A DNA stretch of 64,000 bases. It comes from UBA4810 sp002479215. Its GTDB lineage: Bacteria; Desulfobacterota; Syntrophia; Syntrophales; Smithellaceae. Position 1 is the stretch's first letter. Every line of letters starts with the position of its first letter. Shown here in pieces: positions 1 through 8,941 of the stretch. Made by a program: the position numbers and the translations under genes. The stretch lies in NCBI GenBank assembly GCA_049514435.1, contig JBEKVB010000009.1, positions 1 through 64,000 of the forward strand, read 5' to 3'. Under the pieces are notes generated by a model that saw nothing but the letters and a program-made list of their open reading frames with translations, searched no databases and was not told where the DNA came from.

Positions 1-75
1 AAAAATATTTCCATCCTAAAAAAATTCACCCGTCCCTACGGAACGGATCTTCATTTATGAGTATTAAATATTTTA

Positions 76-1410
76 TCATCCCTTGAGGTACTTATCCCTG
101 ATATAGTCATTATCCTTCCCGATCTCGCAGGAAACCCACTTCACCCTAGGGGGTGATTCGGACATCTTGACGAAATTTGCGCTAATAGTATATTTACCTA
201 AATTTTTATCTTCAACTTCCTGGAACGCCTTGCGGATATGCCATTGCTTGTTTTCCATAGCGGTCTCCGGCGTCATCAATTTCATAACTATAGGAACTCC
301 ACCACCCCGCCATTTGGATCTTGCTGATTTCTTACTGTAATTCAAAGCCATTCTAACCAATTCATCGCCAGTATGCTTCATGGTTTCTTTTTCGATTAGT
401 TTATGAAGATGCGTCGCCTGTTCCAGAATGTCGGGTATACGATCCGATGAATATCTCCAATCGTCTTCGATCTCCCACAGACCTAAAATCTTAAGCAAGG
501 CTCGAAAATCATGATCTCTTGGAGCAGCAATGGCAACGAATCCATCCTTGCACTTCCAATGGCCATAAGGATATAAGATAAAATCCAGAACTCCGATCCT
601 TGGCCGCGCTTTTCCCCATGTACAGCCGATTGAGGCCGGAATTCCTACCATGGAAGAATAAGCGTCCATGCTCGCCACATCCACCATCTGTCCCTGTCCC
701 GTGTTTTGCCGATGAATAAGAGCTACTGTCCCCGCCAGGGCGGCACTAAGCCCGGAAACATACCAACCAGCCCACATTCCCGCACGCAACGGCCAGCTAT
801 ATGGTTCCCCCATCTCCGGCACGTCCCCCATCTCGGCGGGAAGTCCTGATCCCGCCTGGGAAGTAATGTCGGAATCAGGCATACGGGCAAACTGCCTGGC
901 TTTATCCGTATACTGTCCATAGGGAGTAACGGCTATATAGACTAGACCCTTGTTATTAGCACTTAGCTGCCGGAAACTTATCCCCCACAAATCCATATCT
1001 CCGGCAGGAAATGTTTCAATGACGACAGCGGCCTTTTGAGCCAATTTACCGAAAACTTCTCGATCTTTAGCGTTATTTTTAATATCAAGAGTCATGTAAC
1101 GCTTATTTCTTCCTTCCATCATAAAGGGTATTCCCACTCCTTTGACATTGACACCGAAAGGCGTCATTTGACGGGCAGTATCCCCTTCGGGAGGTTCGAT
1201 CTTAATCACTTCGGCGCCAAACTCGGCAAAAAAACTGGCGGCAATAATTCCCGCGAAATTGCCGTGGCTGGCATCTAAAACGAGCAAATCATCCATAACC
1301 TCCGCCTTTCCTTCGGGATTCATAATGTCGGCCAATGACCTAGCCATTTCGGAAAGACGGGAAGAAGCGTGCCGTGTGTATATTTCTTCTTTTTGTGCTT
1401 TCGGGCTCAT
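76..1410 (-). CDS. CaiB/BaiF family (class III) CoA-transferase
   Basis: Predicted to move CoA between two carboxylic acids in the cytoplasm; the acids are unknown. At 444 aa it is full length for class III CoA-transferases. Visible family features are the N-terminal Rossmann-like FAEFGAEVIKIEPP segment, the ETFPAG motif, and SDITSQAGSG near residue 180, whose Asp matches the catalytic Asp of formyl-CoA transferase. The C-terminal half has the usual IAAPRDHDF-like segment. The start codon overlaps the stop of the upstream paralogue as ATGA, so the two are translationally coupled. The pairing recalls BbsE/BbsF of benzylsuccinate CoA-transferase, where two CaiB subunits work together. It is the last gene of the liv-type operon. 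Substrate identity is inference only. Confidence 0.88.
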   Translation of the reverse strand: MSPKAQKEEIYTRHASSRLSEMARSLADIMNPEGKAEVMDDLLVLDASHGNFAGIIAASFFAEFGAEVIKIEPPEGDTARQMTPFGVNVKGVGIPFMMEGRNKRYMTLDIKNNAKDREVFGKLAQKAAVVIETFPAGDMDLWGISFRQLSANNKGLVYIAVTPYGQYTDKARQFARMPDSDITSQAGSGLPAEMGDVPEMGEPYSWPLRAGMWAGWYVSGLSAALAGTVALIHRQNTGQGQMVDVASMDAYSSMVGIPASIGCTWGKARPRIGVLDFILYPYGHWKCKDGFVAIAAPRDHDFRALLKILGLWEIEDDWRYSSDRIPDILEQATHLHKLIEKETMKHTGDELVRMALNYSKKSARSKWRGGGVPIVMKLMTPETAMENKQWHIRKAFQEVEDKNLGKYTISANFVKMSESPPRVKWVSCEIGKDNDYIRDKYLKG

Positions 1411-2762
1411 TTACAAACCTCTTTTCCGTAGTTGCATATAGGATCTTCATTCAGATTATAGTATACAGGCGGTTTCAGACCCGGCCTGTCGTCAAATGTG
1501 CCAATAACCCTTTTCTTTTCCAGATACTTGATCTCTTCTTCCGACATACCAAGAAACTTCTTCAGCACGACCCGGTTATGGTAACCGAGAGGGCGGGCAA
1601 GCCACTTGGTTCTCGATGGCGTCCCGCTAAGCTGTGCCGAGGGGCCGGCGATTACTAATTCTCCGTACATATCGTCTTTAAAAAGGACGACGCTTCCCCG
1701 TTTACGCCGCCATTCGTCATTACAAATCGTCAAGTCATCTGCCACTGCTGCTGCCGGAAATTCCTTTGAATTTGCGGCATTGATAATTTCCTCGGCGGTT
1801 TTAGATTTTACCCAATCGGCGACAATACTATTCAAAGCCTTCGCATTTTCCGGCTTTAGTCTCTCCATGTTGTTGTTAAAGCGCTCATCCTTAAGCAATT
1901 CTTCTTTGCCCATTGCACTCAAAAGACCTTGAAACTGGTCATGAGTGGCGCAGGCTAAAGCTAAGAATTTTTCATCACCCGCTTTGAAAATTGCTGACGG
2001 AACCATAGTTGGATCTGAATTTCCAGTCCGACCGATTTCTCCTCCGGTGACAGAATGGTAGGTATAATTAAATAAAAGACGCATCAAGGCTTCGGACTGG
2101 GCCAAATCAATATACTGTCCTTTTCCTGTTTTATTTCTGTAGTAAAGTGCCATCATGATCGATAAGGCCCCAAAATTACCCGGTACAAAATCGCCCAGAT
2201 AGTCGGGAAGCTTATAAAACTTATCCGTACCAGGATACCCGTTGAGACTTAAGACACCACTGGCAGCTTGGGCTAAAAGGTCCCATCCCGGGAAAAATCG
2301 CATCGGCCCGTATTGACCATACGTAGAGCAGCTTAAAAAAATAATCTTGGGATTTATTTTACTGATCTGAGAGTAGCCTATCTTCCATGCTTCCGCTGTT
2401 CCGGGAGCAAAGTTTTCAATGACTACATCGGCTGTCTCGGCCATTTTGTAAATCAATTCTTTAGACTTGGCCAGTTTTAAATTTACGGAAAGAAAATATT
2501 TATTTTTGGTAATATTGTGCCAGATCGGATTGGAGTGTTTCCAGTATTTGCCCCAGTAGGTTGCGGGTCTCCAGAGGTCTCCGGAGAAGGGCAGTTCCAA
2601 TTTGATGACCTCCGCCCCGTAATCCGCAAGAAGCCTGGCAGCAATAGGACCAAAGATCACGTGAGAGAAATCCAACACGCGAATACCTTTTAAGGCTTCT
2701 GGTTTTGTGCCTGCTTCAGATGGATTGAACAGCTTTTCAGTATAAGAAAAATAGTCTTCCAT
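1407..2762 (-). CDS. CaiB/BaiF family (class III) CoA-transferase, second subunit/paralogue
   Basis: Second 451-aa class III CoA-transferase, diverged from its downstream neighbour. It shows the family start (GIRVLDFSHVIFGPIAARLLADYG), the ENFAPGTAEAW motif, and WDLLAQAASG near residue 180 with the expected catalytic Asp. The gene begins 3 nt after the stop of the livF-like gene and overlaps the next CoA-transferase by 4 nt, so it sits inside one operon with an ABC importer. The arrangement suggests that the imported acid is activated by CoA transfer straight after uptake. Alternatives are two independent homodimeric enzymes or one heteromeric enzyme; the sequence cannot decide. Confidence 0.88.
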   Translation of the reverse strand: MEDYFSYTEKLFNPSEAGTKPEALKGIRVLDFSHVIFGPIAARLLADYGAEVIKLELPFSGDLWRPATYWGKYWKHSNPIWHNITKNKYFLSVNLKLAKSKELIYKMAETADVVIENFAPGTAEAWKIGYSQISKINPKIIFLSCSTYGQYGPMRFFPGWDLLAQAASGVLSLNGYPGTDKFYKLPDYLGDFVPGNFGALSIMMALYYRNKTGKGQYIDLAQSEALMRLLFNYTYHSVTGGEIGRTGNSDPTMVPSAIFKAGDEKFLALACATHDQFQGLLSAMGKEELLKDERFNNNMERLKPENAKALNSIVADWVKSKTAEEIINAANSKEFPAAAVADDLTICNDEWRRKRGSVVLFKDDMYGELVIAGPSAQLSGTPSRTKWLARPLGYHNRVVLKKFLGMSEEEIKYLEKKRVIGTFDDRPGLKPPVYYNLNEDPICNYGKEVCK

Positions 2763-2765
2763 GAT

Positions 2766-3470
2766 TTATCTCCCCAAATATGCCTTCTTCACCAAATTAT
2801 TCTTCATCAGGTTTACGCCCGTATCTTCAATAACAACTCTGCCGTCTTGAAGAATATACCCCCTGTTGGCTAACTGCAGGGCTCGCAGAGCGTTTTGCTC
2901 AGTAAGTAAAATGGTGAGCCCTGCATCCCGGAGCTTAACCAGGGTTTCATATAGAGCATCCACGATAATAGGTGCAAGACCTATGGATGGCTCGTCTATC
3001 ATCATAAGCTTGGGATTCGCCATAAGGCCTCTGCCGATTTTAAGCATCTGCTGCTCTCCACCGCTGAGGAGTCGTGCCATCTGGTTGGACCGCTCCTTGA
3101 GAATCGGGTATAGGCTATAAACATAGCATAATGTTTCATTTCTTTTTTTCCAGGAATTGCTCCGATAAGCTCCCAGGAGAAGATTTTCCTTAACCGTCAT
3201 ATAAGGGAAGGTCTTGCTTCCCTCCGGCACCTGAACAATGCCCATATCCACTACTTTGTGCGGTGGTAAATTTAGAATGGGCTCATCCTGAAAGATTACT
3301 CTTCCGGTCGGATGTTTCATAAATCCCTGAATGGTATTTAATATAGTGCTTTTGCCTGTTCCATTGGAACCGAGAATAGTAACGATTTCATTTTCTTTTA
3401 CATTAAAACTTACATCATGGAGCACCGGGATGACGCCATAAGAGACATTAAGTTTATTAACTTCAAGCAT
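2766..3470 (-). CDS. livF: Branched-chain amino acid/organic acid ABC transporter ATPase, LivF-like
   Basis: ATP-binding subunit of a LivHMGF-type importer. Walker A (GSNGTGKST), the LSGGEQQ signature, Walker B (LMMIDEPS) and the H-loop region (LLTEQN) are present in the usual LivF order. I chose ATG 3470 rather than the upstream in-frame codon at 3503 because the protein then begins MLEVNKLNVSYG, normal for LivF, and a purine-rich GGAGGGGG lies at the right distance. The start overlaps the end of livG by 8 nt. Product is 234 aa, normal length. In this operon the partner genes are CoA-transferases, so the substrate is probably not a branched-chain amino acid. Confidence 0.9.
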   Translation of the reverse strand: MLEVNKLNVSYGVIPVLHDVSFNVKENEIVTILGSNGTGKSTILNTIQGFMKHPTGRVIFQDEPILNLPPHKVVDMGIVQVPEGSKTFPYMTVKENLLLGAYRSNSWKKRNETLCYVYSLYPILKERSNQMARLLSGGEQQMLKIGRGLMANPKLMMIDEPSIGLAPIIVDALYETLVKLRDAGLTILLTEQNALRALQLANRGYILQDGRVVIEDTGVNLMKNNLVKKAYLGR

Positions 3471-4209
3471 ACGTCTTCCACCCCCTCCCCAGATAGGCCT
3501 CAATCACAGCTTCGTTGTTCACTACTTCGTCCGGGGTTCCTTCGGCAAGTTTTTCACCGTAATTGATAGCAATAATGCGATCAGCGGATTCCATTAGCAC
3601 CGCCATGACATGCTCTATCCAGAAGATGGTAATTCCAAACTGTTCTTTGGCCCGAGCAATGAGTTGAATCGCATCATTGGCCTCGCCGGGATTGAGACCA
3701 GCCATAACCTCATCGATAAAGAGAAGTTTCGGCGTTGTAGCCAGAGACCGGGCAAGTTCTAACATTCTCAACTCATAAAAAGTCAAATCGCGGGCAAGAA
3801 TAGCCCGTTTGCTGAAGAGCCCGACAAACTCAAGATAATGCGTCGCCTCAACCATCGCATCTTCAAAACTCTGGTTAATACGTTTCTTACCGCACAGGGC
3901 GCTGGTGGCCACACTAGCCAAAGCAGTCAATTCAGGAAAGGGCCGGGGAATTTGGTAAGTTCGGGCAAGTCCCATATGCGCCCGCTGATAAGGCTTCATC
4001 TTGGTGATGCTTACCCCATTCATTTCGATCTCGCCTGAATCGGCGTTAAGATAGCCGGAGAGCACATTAACCACTGTTGATTTCCCCGCGCCATTGGGAC
4101 CGATAAAGCCGACGGTTTCACCTTCGTGAATCTCGAATGATAAATTATTTACCGCAACAATGCCCCCAAAAGTCTTCGTGATATTGCTAACTTTCAGCAG
4201 TTCCGACAT
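3463..4209 (-). CDS. livG: ABC transporter ATPase, LivG-like
   Basis: Second ATPase of the importer, 248 aa. It has Walker A (GPNGAGKST), the LivG-typical LARTYQIPRPFPELT segment after it, a diverged signature region (LTFYELRMLELARSLA in place of canonical LSGGQ), Walker B (LLFIDEVMAGLNP) and the switch His (WIEHVM). LSYGEQR is usual in LivG, so the FYELR signature is a mild oddity. It lies 8 nt downstream of livM and overlaps livF. It acts as a heterodimer with LivF on the cytoplasmic face of LivH/LivM. Confidence 0.88.
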   Translation of the reverse strand: MSELLKVSNITKTFGGIVAVNNLSFEIHEGETVGFIGPNGAGKSTVVNVLSGYLNADSGEIEMNGVSITKMKPYQRAHMGLARTYQIPRPFPELTALASVATSALCGKKRINQSFEDAMVEATHYLEFVGLFSKRAILARDLTFYELRMLELARSLATTPKLLFIDEVMAGLNPGEANDAIQLIARAKEQFGITIFWIEHVMAVLMESADRIIAINYGEKLAEGTPDEVVNNEAVIEAYLGRGWKTYA

Positions 4210-4217
4210 TTATTAAT

Positions 4218-5258
4218 TTACCTCCGCACATGTATTGTTGGGAAATACTCTCTATAACGGCGTTTACGATAAATCCCAAAAAGACCTTCCGGAAGCACGA
4301 AAAGAAGGATTATAAGAATTAAAGGGAATACAACTGCCTGTATCGGCCCCATAGTCCTGATCAGAATCATCTCTAAAAAGGCGACAAAATAACCGCCGAC
4401 AACACAGCCAAATACTTGGGTCCGGCCCCCTATCATCATAGCTAAAAATATTTTCAACATAAATGCAAACGTAAGATAAGTTTGTCCGGCAAATGAAGAA
4501 AAATAGTGCGCGTAAAACCATCCGGCAACCCCAATCATACCGGCGGAAAAAACAAAGGAAAGAATTTTAACTTTGTTTATATTTACTCCAATGCCGTGTG
4601 CCACTTCCTCATCGTCATTGATAGCCGCCATAATCAATCCATAACGCGACTTTATAACCTTGTTGATGACCAAAAGGTACAAAACCATGATGAAGATGGA
4701 AATGTAAGCTATAACCAGGAAATTGATTCTGGCATTCCCCAAATCCAGAAGGGGCTTGATACCAAAAAGTCCGGTATCCCCCTTAAAGATATCTGTATAG
4801 ATAATGGTAACTTCAAAAAAAACGAAAGGCAAAAGCAGGGATAACAAAACATAGTAGAGGCCTCGGGCAACAACCACCAGAGGACTGAAGACAAGAGCCG
4901 CAAATAGAGTAATTAAAATCGCAAATGGCAATGTAGCCAGTGGTCCCCAGCCGTAAGCAATGCTGAGCAGGGCGGCCGCATAACCTCCTACGCCGACGAA
5001 AAAATTCGGGCCAAAATTGACCCGGCCTGTCCCTAAAGTCATCAGCGACATCGGTAAAGCGATAGCGGCGTAAAGATTTGCCGAGATCATTGTATTGATA
5101 AGCCCGGGGCTTATAAAATAAGCAACGGCGGGAAAAACAAGTAAAAGTGCAACCCAGAAGATGGAATTGCGCCAGTATCTGGGTTCGATCATCCATTCCC
5201 ATTTCTTATCCTTAAATCTGATTACAACGCGATCTCTTTTTAATTCAATATCTACCAT
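4218..5258 (-). CDS. livM: ABC transporter permease, LivM-like
   Basis: Inner-membrane permease of the LivM family, 346 aa with about nine hydrophobic segments. A soluble N-terminal extension of about 30 residues precedes the first membrane helix, as often in LivM. The EAA-like cytoplasmic loop is visible as AAINDDEEVAHGIGVNINKVKILSFVFSA, matching the conserved AIREDEIAAEALGINVTRVKLLAF pattern of the family. The gene overlaps the end of livH by 7 nt, indicating coupled translation. It forms the channel together with LivH. Confidence 0.9.
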   Translation of the reverse strand: MVDIELKRDRVVIRFKDKKWEWMIEPRYWRNSIFWVALLLVFPAVAYFISPGLINTMISANLYAAIALPMSLMTLGTGRVNFGPNFFVGVGGYAAALLSIAYGWGPLATLPFAILITLFAALVFSPLVVVARGLYYVLLSLLLPFVFFEVTIIYTDIFKGDTGLFGIKPLLDLGNARINFLVIAYISIFIMVLYLLVINKVIKSRYGLIMAAINDDEEVAHGIGVNINKVKILSFVFSAGMIGVAGWFYAHYFSSFAGQTYLTFAFMLKIFLAMMIGGRTQVFGCVVGGYFVAFLEMILIRTMGPIQAVVFPLILIILLFVLPEGLFGIYRKRRYREYFPTIHVRR

Positions 5259-6127
5259 AATGACTCACTCCTTGTTAATCCCTGCGGTCTCACTATCAAA
5301 ACAATCATGACCAGCACTAAAGCCGAGAGTGTCATAAAACGCGGCTCCCCGACAATAAAACACATAACTGCATGAACTGCCCCGATGAGAAAGCTCGCCA
5401 TAATGGTACCTTTCAGGTTACCTAGTCCTCCCAGAACGGCTACTAGGATGGCGGTAAACATGTAAAGCTGACCCATCTGCGGATCGACTGTCCATACCGG
5501 CGCGATAATAAGCGTGCCGATCATAACAGGCACAAGCACAAACATCATCGTGAAAATATAAAGGCTCTCCACGTTAATACCGACAATCTGGGAACTGTAT
5601 ATGCTCTGGGAAATGGCTCTTATAGCAAGGCCTGTCCTTGTTTTAAGAAAGAATAAAACGAAAAGTCCGGTTAGAAGAAGCGCGATAATTGATCCGATAA
5701 GAAGCTGGGTCGAAACAATAACCGAACCGATTTGCGTAGTCCCCTTAATCAATTCTGTTTGTAAATAAACACCTGTTTGCATGGGATATTGATAATTGAT
5801 AGCCTGCTCAATGATGACCGTTAACAGTAAAAGACCGACCAGCATTTCCAGTTCTTTATCCAGGTATTTCTTGATAACTCCTTTATAGATGAGAAAGGCG
5901 ATAATAAATTGAACCGCCACCATGCCGAAAATCGCCGGTATCAGACTCCATCCCAGATCATGCAAAAACATCCACGTGATGTAGATAGTTACCGGGAATA
6001 TATAAGCATAACCGAGATGAAAAATTCTCAATACACCGCAGATTATGGAAAACCCTAATGAAACAAGTAGATAAATTGAACCTAAAATGAAAGTGTAAAT
6101 TAGTAAGTTTTGTATATAAACCCACAT
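5252..6127 (-). CDS. livH: ABC transporter permease, LivH-like
   Basis: First gene of the importer operon: 291 aa, about eight membrane helices, with the LivH loop RTRTGLAIRAISQ...VGINVESLYIFTM and the C-terminal GGLGNLKG motif typical of LivH. Unusually, no periplasmic binding protein (LivK/LivJ) gene lies upstream or anywhere in the operon. The preceding 350 bp are non-coding and then the unrelated yggU gene ends. The binding protein must be elsewhere, or the system borrows one. Confidence 0.9.
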   Translation of the reverse strand: MWVYIQNLLIYTFILGSIYLLVSLGFSIICGVLRIFHLGYAYIFPVTIYITWMFLHDLGWSLIPAIFGMVAVQFIIAFLIYKGVIKKYLDKELEMLVGLLLLTVIIEQAINYQYPMQTGVYLQTELIKGTTQIGSVIVSTQLLIGSIIALLLTGLFVLFFLKTRTGLAIRAISQSIYSSQIVGINVESLYIFTMMFVLVPVMIGTLIIAPVWTVDPQMGQLYMFTAILVAVLGGLGNLKGTIMASFLIGAVHAVMCFIVGEPRFMTLSALVLVMIVLIVRPQGLTRSESLW

Positions 6128-6478
6128 ATTCTTTTTTTCTCCCTTCTTTACTTTTGACCCGCGCTAAGTCCTTAATCATGGGAAGAATCTAGTAAATATA
6201 GTGCAATTTATATAATAATATTGATACTTGCTGAAACTCTTACCCAGCATTAATAAAGCATTCGAAAATAATAGCTTGAAAATGATTCTCTGAATTACGA
6301 AAAAACACTGACAAGCACACGTGTATTTTGTTAATCGAGCTTTGAATGTTTGTCAACAGTTTTTAATCTTTTTTTTGCCGCTCTCCTGACCGCAAGTAAA
6401 AAAACCACCTTAAGCTTATCGCCGGTGTTTCTTTCATTATGGCGAGGCTTACCGCGCGATGCGGCAGCCTGATTAGCG
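6128..6478. other. Intergenic region upstream of the livH operon
   Basis: About 350 bp between livH (minus) and the end of yggU (minus). It is AT-rich and holds the probable liv operon promoter around 6328-6356. A perfect 8-bp palindrome ACACGTGT lies at 6317-6324, where an operator could sit. I see no convincing gene; short open frames here show no family features. Confidence 0.4.
6328..6356 (-). promoter_or_regulatory. Candidate sigma-70 promoter of the liv/CoA-transferase operon
   Basis: On the minus strand a perfect TTGACA (6356-6351) is followed after 17 nt by TAACAA, a poor -10 match. The ACACGTGT palindrome lies just downstream and could bind a repressor. It is placed about 200 nt before livH. 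The -35 is convincing, the -10 is not. Confidence 0.35.
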
Positions 6479-6772
6479 CTACAAGATATTACTTATTTTT
6501 TCTTCTAAGTCTTTCTTGCTTATATCTTTCACCAAGACTACTTTTTTTCGTGATTTTTCGCCGGCCAAAATTTCCAACTGACTTCTTCTCAGCTCCAATA
6601 CTTTGGAGAGCAGTTTTACGCAGGCAAGGTTAGCCGCTCCTTCCACAGGTTGCGCGGTAACCTTAAGCTTAAGCGCACCATCTTGCCAACCGGTTATTTC
6701 AGCGCGGGAAGCGCGAGGGGTAACTTGAATTTCAAAAGTTAAGCCGTTTTTAAATTCTTTTATCTGAAACAT
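6479..6772 (-). CDS. yggU: YggU/DUF167 family protein
   Basis: Small protein of 97 aa with the DUF167 signature: IQVTPRASRAEI near the N-terminus, LKLKVTAQPVEGAANLACVKLL in the middle and LAGEKSRKKVV near the end. I prefer ATG 6772 over the in-frame TTG at 6781. Biochemical function of the family is not established. It sits next to yggT, and proC lies nearby, which reproduces the widespread yggS-proC-yggT-yggU neighbourhood, although here proC is on the opposite strand. Confidence 0.88.
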   Translation of the reverse strand: MFQIKEFKNGLTFEIQVTPRASRAEITGWQDGALKLKVTAQPVEGAANLACVKLLSKVLELRRSQLEILAGEKSRKKVVLVKDISKKDLEEKISNIL

Positions 6773-6802
6773 GCCTGCCAAAAAGAACCTTTCTTGACGA
6801 CA

Positions 6803-7099
6803 TTATAAATTTCGGGCTAACTTAATTATTATTTCTACTAAAAAATACTGCAAAAAGATAATCATCAAAATGACAATAATTGGGGAAAGATCAATTCCGA
6901 CATTATGCAAAGGAATTATGCGGCGCACAGGACGAAGCACCGGCTCTGTAGCTCTATACAAAAAGATTACGATTTTATTATATGGGTCTGCATTTACCCA
7001 TGATATTACGGCGCGGAAAATTATAATCCACATGTAAATCGTTAAAACAATATCAATGATCTTAGCTAAAGCAAAAATAAAGTTACTTAAAACAAACAT
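6803..7099 (-). CDS. yggT: YggT family membrane protein
   Basis: 98-aa protein with two hydrophobic segments around a conserved middle part: FRAVISWVNADPYNKI followed by LYRATEPVLRPVRRIIP, and a GIDLSPIIVIL segment. These are diagnostic for YggT (one repeat of the family). YggT is implicated in osmotic and cell-envelope functions, with mechanism unknown. It is in line with yggU (30 nt apart) and the hydrolase upstream (22 nt), so probably one transcript. Confidence 0.9.
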   Translation of the reverse strand: MFVLSNFIFALAKIIDIVLTIYMWIIIFRAVISWVNADPYNKIVIFLYRATEPVLRPVRRIIPLHNVGIDLSPIIVILMIIFLQYFLVEIIIKLARNL

Positions 7100-7120
7100 A
7101 AAAACCTCATAAATTCGAGT

Positions 7121-7906
7121 TTAGCCGCCCTGGGAAATGGACAAGACAAAAATATTTAAAGCTTCATTAAACTCTTTTGGCCTTTCCATCATTACCATAT
7201 GACCGGATCCTTCTATCAGGCATAGTTTTGCCCCGCCTATACCTCCGGCGATTTGACGGGAAAAATCCGGCGGCGTCATTTTATCTTCCGCCCCGCAGAT
7301 TACTAGCACAGGCACAGCTATTTTACCTATTTCTTCGGTTAAGTTCAATTTATTGCACGCCGAGAGATCATCATATAAAACATCTATATTGGCCCGAGAA
7401 AGGCTTTTTTTCAGCAAGTCAAAAAACTGGGGGCGGTTTTCCTTGGCCAGCGAAAACTTGCATATTAAGTCGATTGCTTCCGCCGGATTTGTTTTAAAAA
7501 ATCCCAAGAGGGAAGGATTAACCGGCATTTTCATCCCGCCGCCAACCGGAACAATTCCTTTTATCTCTTGCGGGTAATTTAGCGCGAATTGCAGAGTGAT
7601 GGCGGCACCCAGAGAATGACCGACCAGGATAGAATTCTTTAGACGTAAAGCATCCAGCAGTTTCCTTACCCAGAGACAATAGTTCCCCACATCGCTTTCA
7701 CCACTCCCCTTAGAATGGCCGTGTCCCGGAAGATCGACGGCAACAATATTATAATGCTTATGTAATTTGGCGTATTGTAACGACCATAAACTGTGGTCGC
7801 CGCCGGACCCATGGATGAAAATCAAGTTTTGTTTGTGCGCTCCAAAATCACTGCTATTAATCCAACAGGCAATTTTCGTAGATTCAACATTAAAATATTT
7901 CAGCAT
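7121..7906 (-). CDS. Alpha/beta hydrolase
   Basis: 261-aa cytoplasmic alpha/beta hydrolase. The oxyanion motif HGSGGD is near residue 33 and the nucleophile elbow GHSLGA near residue 95. The acid is in the GAEDKMTP segment and the catalytic His in GSGHMVMME near the C-terminus, so the triad is complete. A cap region lies between elbow and acid. Substrate cannot be predicted; esterase or C-C hydrolase activities are both possible. It may be co-transcribed with yggT and yggU. Confidence 0.85.
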   Translation of the reverse strand: MLKYFNVESTKIACWINSSDFGAHKQNLIFIHGSGGDHSLWSLQYAKLHKHYNIVAVDLPGHGHSKGSGESDVGNYCLWVRKLLDALRLKNSILVGHSLGAAITLQFALNYPQEIKGIVPVGGGMKMPVNPSLLGFFKTNPAEAIDLICKFSLAKENRPQFFDLLKKSLSRANIDVLYDDLSACNKLNLTEEIGKIAVPVLVICGAEDKMTPPDFSRQIAGGIGGAKLCLIEGSGHMVMMERPKEFNEALNIFVLSISQGG

Positions 7907-8041
7907 ATTGATTTACCCCTAATGTGAAGTGAATATCACAAAAACAAAAATTTAGGCAATGGAAGAATGCGCCAAGATAGCTGATTTATGTTGACAGAAT
8001 AAAGGGGAAAAGTGCATGAACAAAGTGAAAGGAAGGCGGAA

Positions 8042-8860
8042 ATGTTTAAGGGAAAGAAAATAGCGATCATCGGCGGTGGAAAAATGGGAAGTATAATTGC
8101 TCAAGGTTTATTTGAGCAGAAAATTTTTTCCAAACGGAATATTACCGTTACCGATATTAACAGCGCCAGATTAGATTATATTCGTTCTACAATGGGGTTA
8201 AAAGTTTCTCATGACAATATAAACTCGGCAAAGAACGCGGATATAATCGTTATAGCTGTTAAACCGCAAAATATGGCCGCAACATTAACGGAATTCAGCT
8301 CAGTTATAGATGCTTCAAAAGTCGTGATATCCATTGCCGCCGGAATCACAACCTCTTTTATCGAAGCCTCTTTGCCCAAAGGCGCCCGGGTTTTAAGAGT
8401 AATGCCCAACACCCCCGCACTTGTAGGGGAGGGAGCGGCGGCCGTCGCCAAGGGCAGTTGCGCTACAATCGGCGACATTAAATTGACGCGCGCTATTCTT
8501 GACGCCGTGGGAATGAGTGTCGAAGTTGATGAAAAGCTGATGGATGCCATAACCGGACTCTCCGGCAGTGGTCCCGCTTATTGTTTTATGATCATAGAGG
8601 CGCTTATAGACGCCGGAGTAAAAATGGGGTTGCCGCGCGATTTAGCGGCGCAACTGGCAGCGCAAACCATGCTGGGAGCCGCCCGCCTTTGCCTTCAAAG
8701 CGATAAACAACCGGCGCAATTAAGGGAGATGGTAACGTCGCCGGGAGGCACTACCGCCGCCGGATTGAAGGTGCTGGAAGCAGGAAAAATTCGGGAAACG
8801 GTTATTTCCGCCGTGGAAGCGGCTACAAAGAGGTCTAAAGAATTATCGGGCGGCAAATAA
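8042..8860 (+). CDS. proC: Pyrroline-5-carboxylate reductase
   Basis: Final step of proline synthesis: reduces 1-pyrroline-5-carboxylate with NAD(P)H. The NAD(P)-binding GGGKMG motif starts at residue 10 and the conserved VMPNTPALVGEG is central. The GLSGSGPAYCF and VTSPGGTTAAGL signatures complete the family pattern. I use ATG 8042 (272 aa, ending ELSGGK) because it is preceded by AGGAAGG and gives the normal MFKGKKIAIIGGG start; an in-frame GTG at 8012 would add ten atypical residues. Divergent from the yggTU transcript. Confidence 0.95.
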   Translation: MFKGKKIAIIGGGKMGSIIAQGLFEQKIFSKRNITVTDINSARLDYIRSTMGLKVSHDNINSAKNADIIVIAVKPQNMAATLTEFSSVIDASKVVISIAAGITTSFIEASLPKGARVLRVMPNTPALVGEGAAAVAKGSCATIGDIKLTRAILDAVGMSVEVDEKLMDAITGLSGSGPAYCFMIIEALIDAGVKMGLPRDLAAQLAAQTMLGAARLCLQSDKQPAQLREMVTSPGGTTAAGLKVLEAGKIRETVISAVEAATKRSKELSGGK

Positions 8861-8941
8861 TAAGTTATTGATGATACATTTTCTATCGAAAGCGGGGAAT
8901 TATCGGCGCGTTGCTATCAATAAATACTTAAAGTCCAGCCA

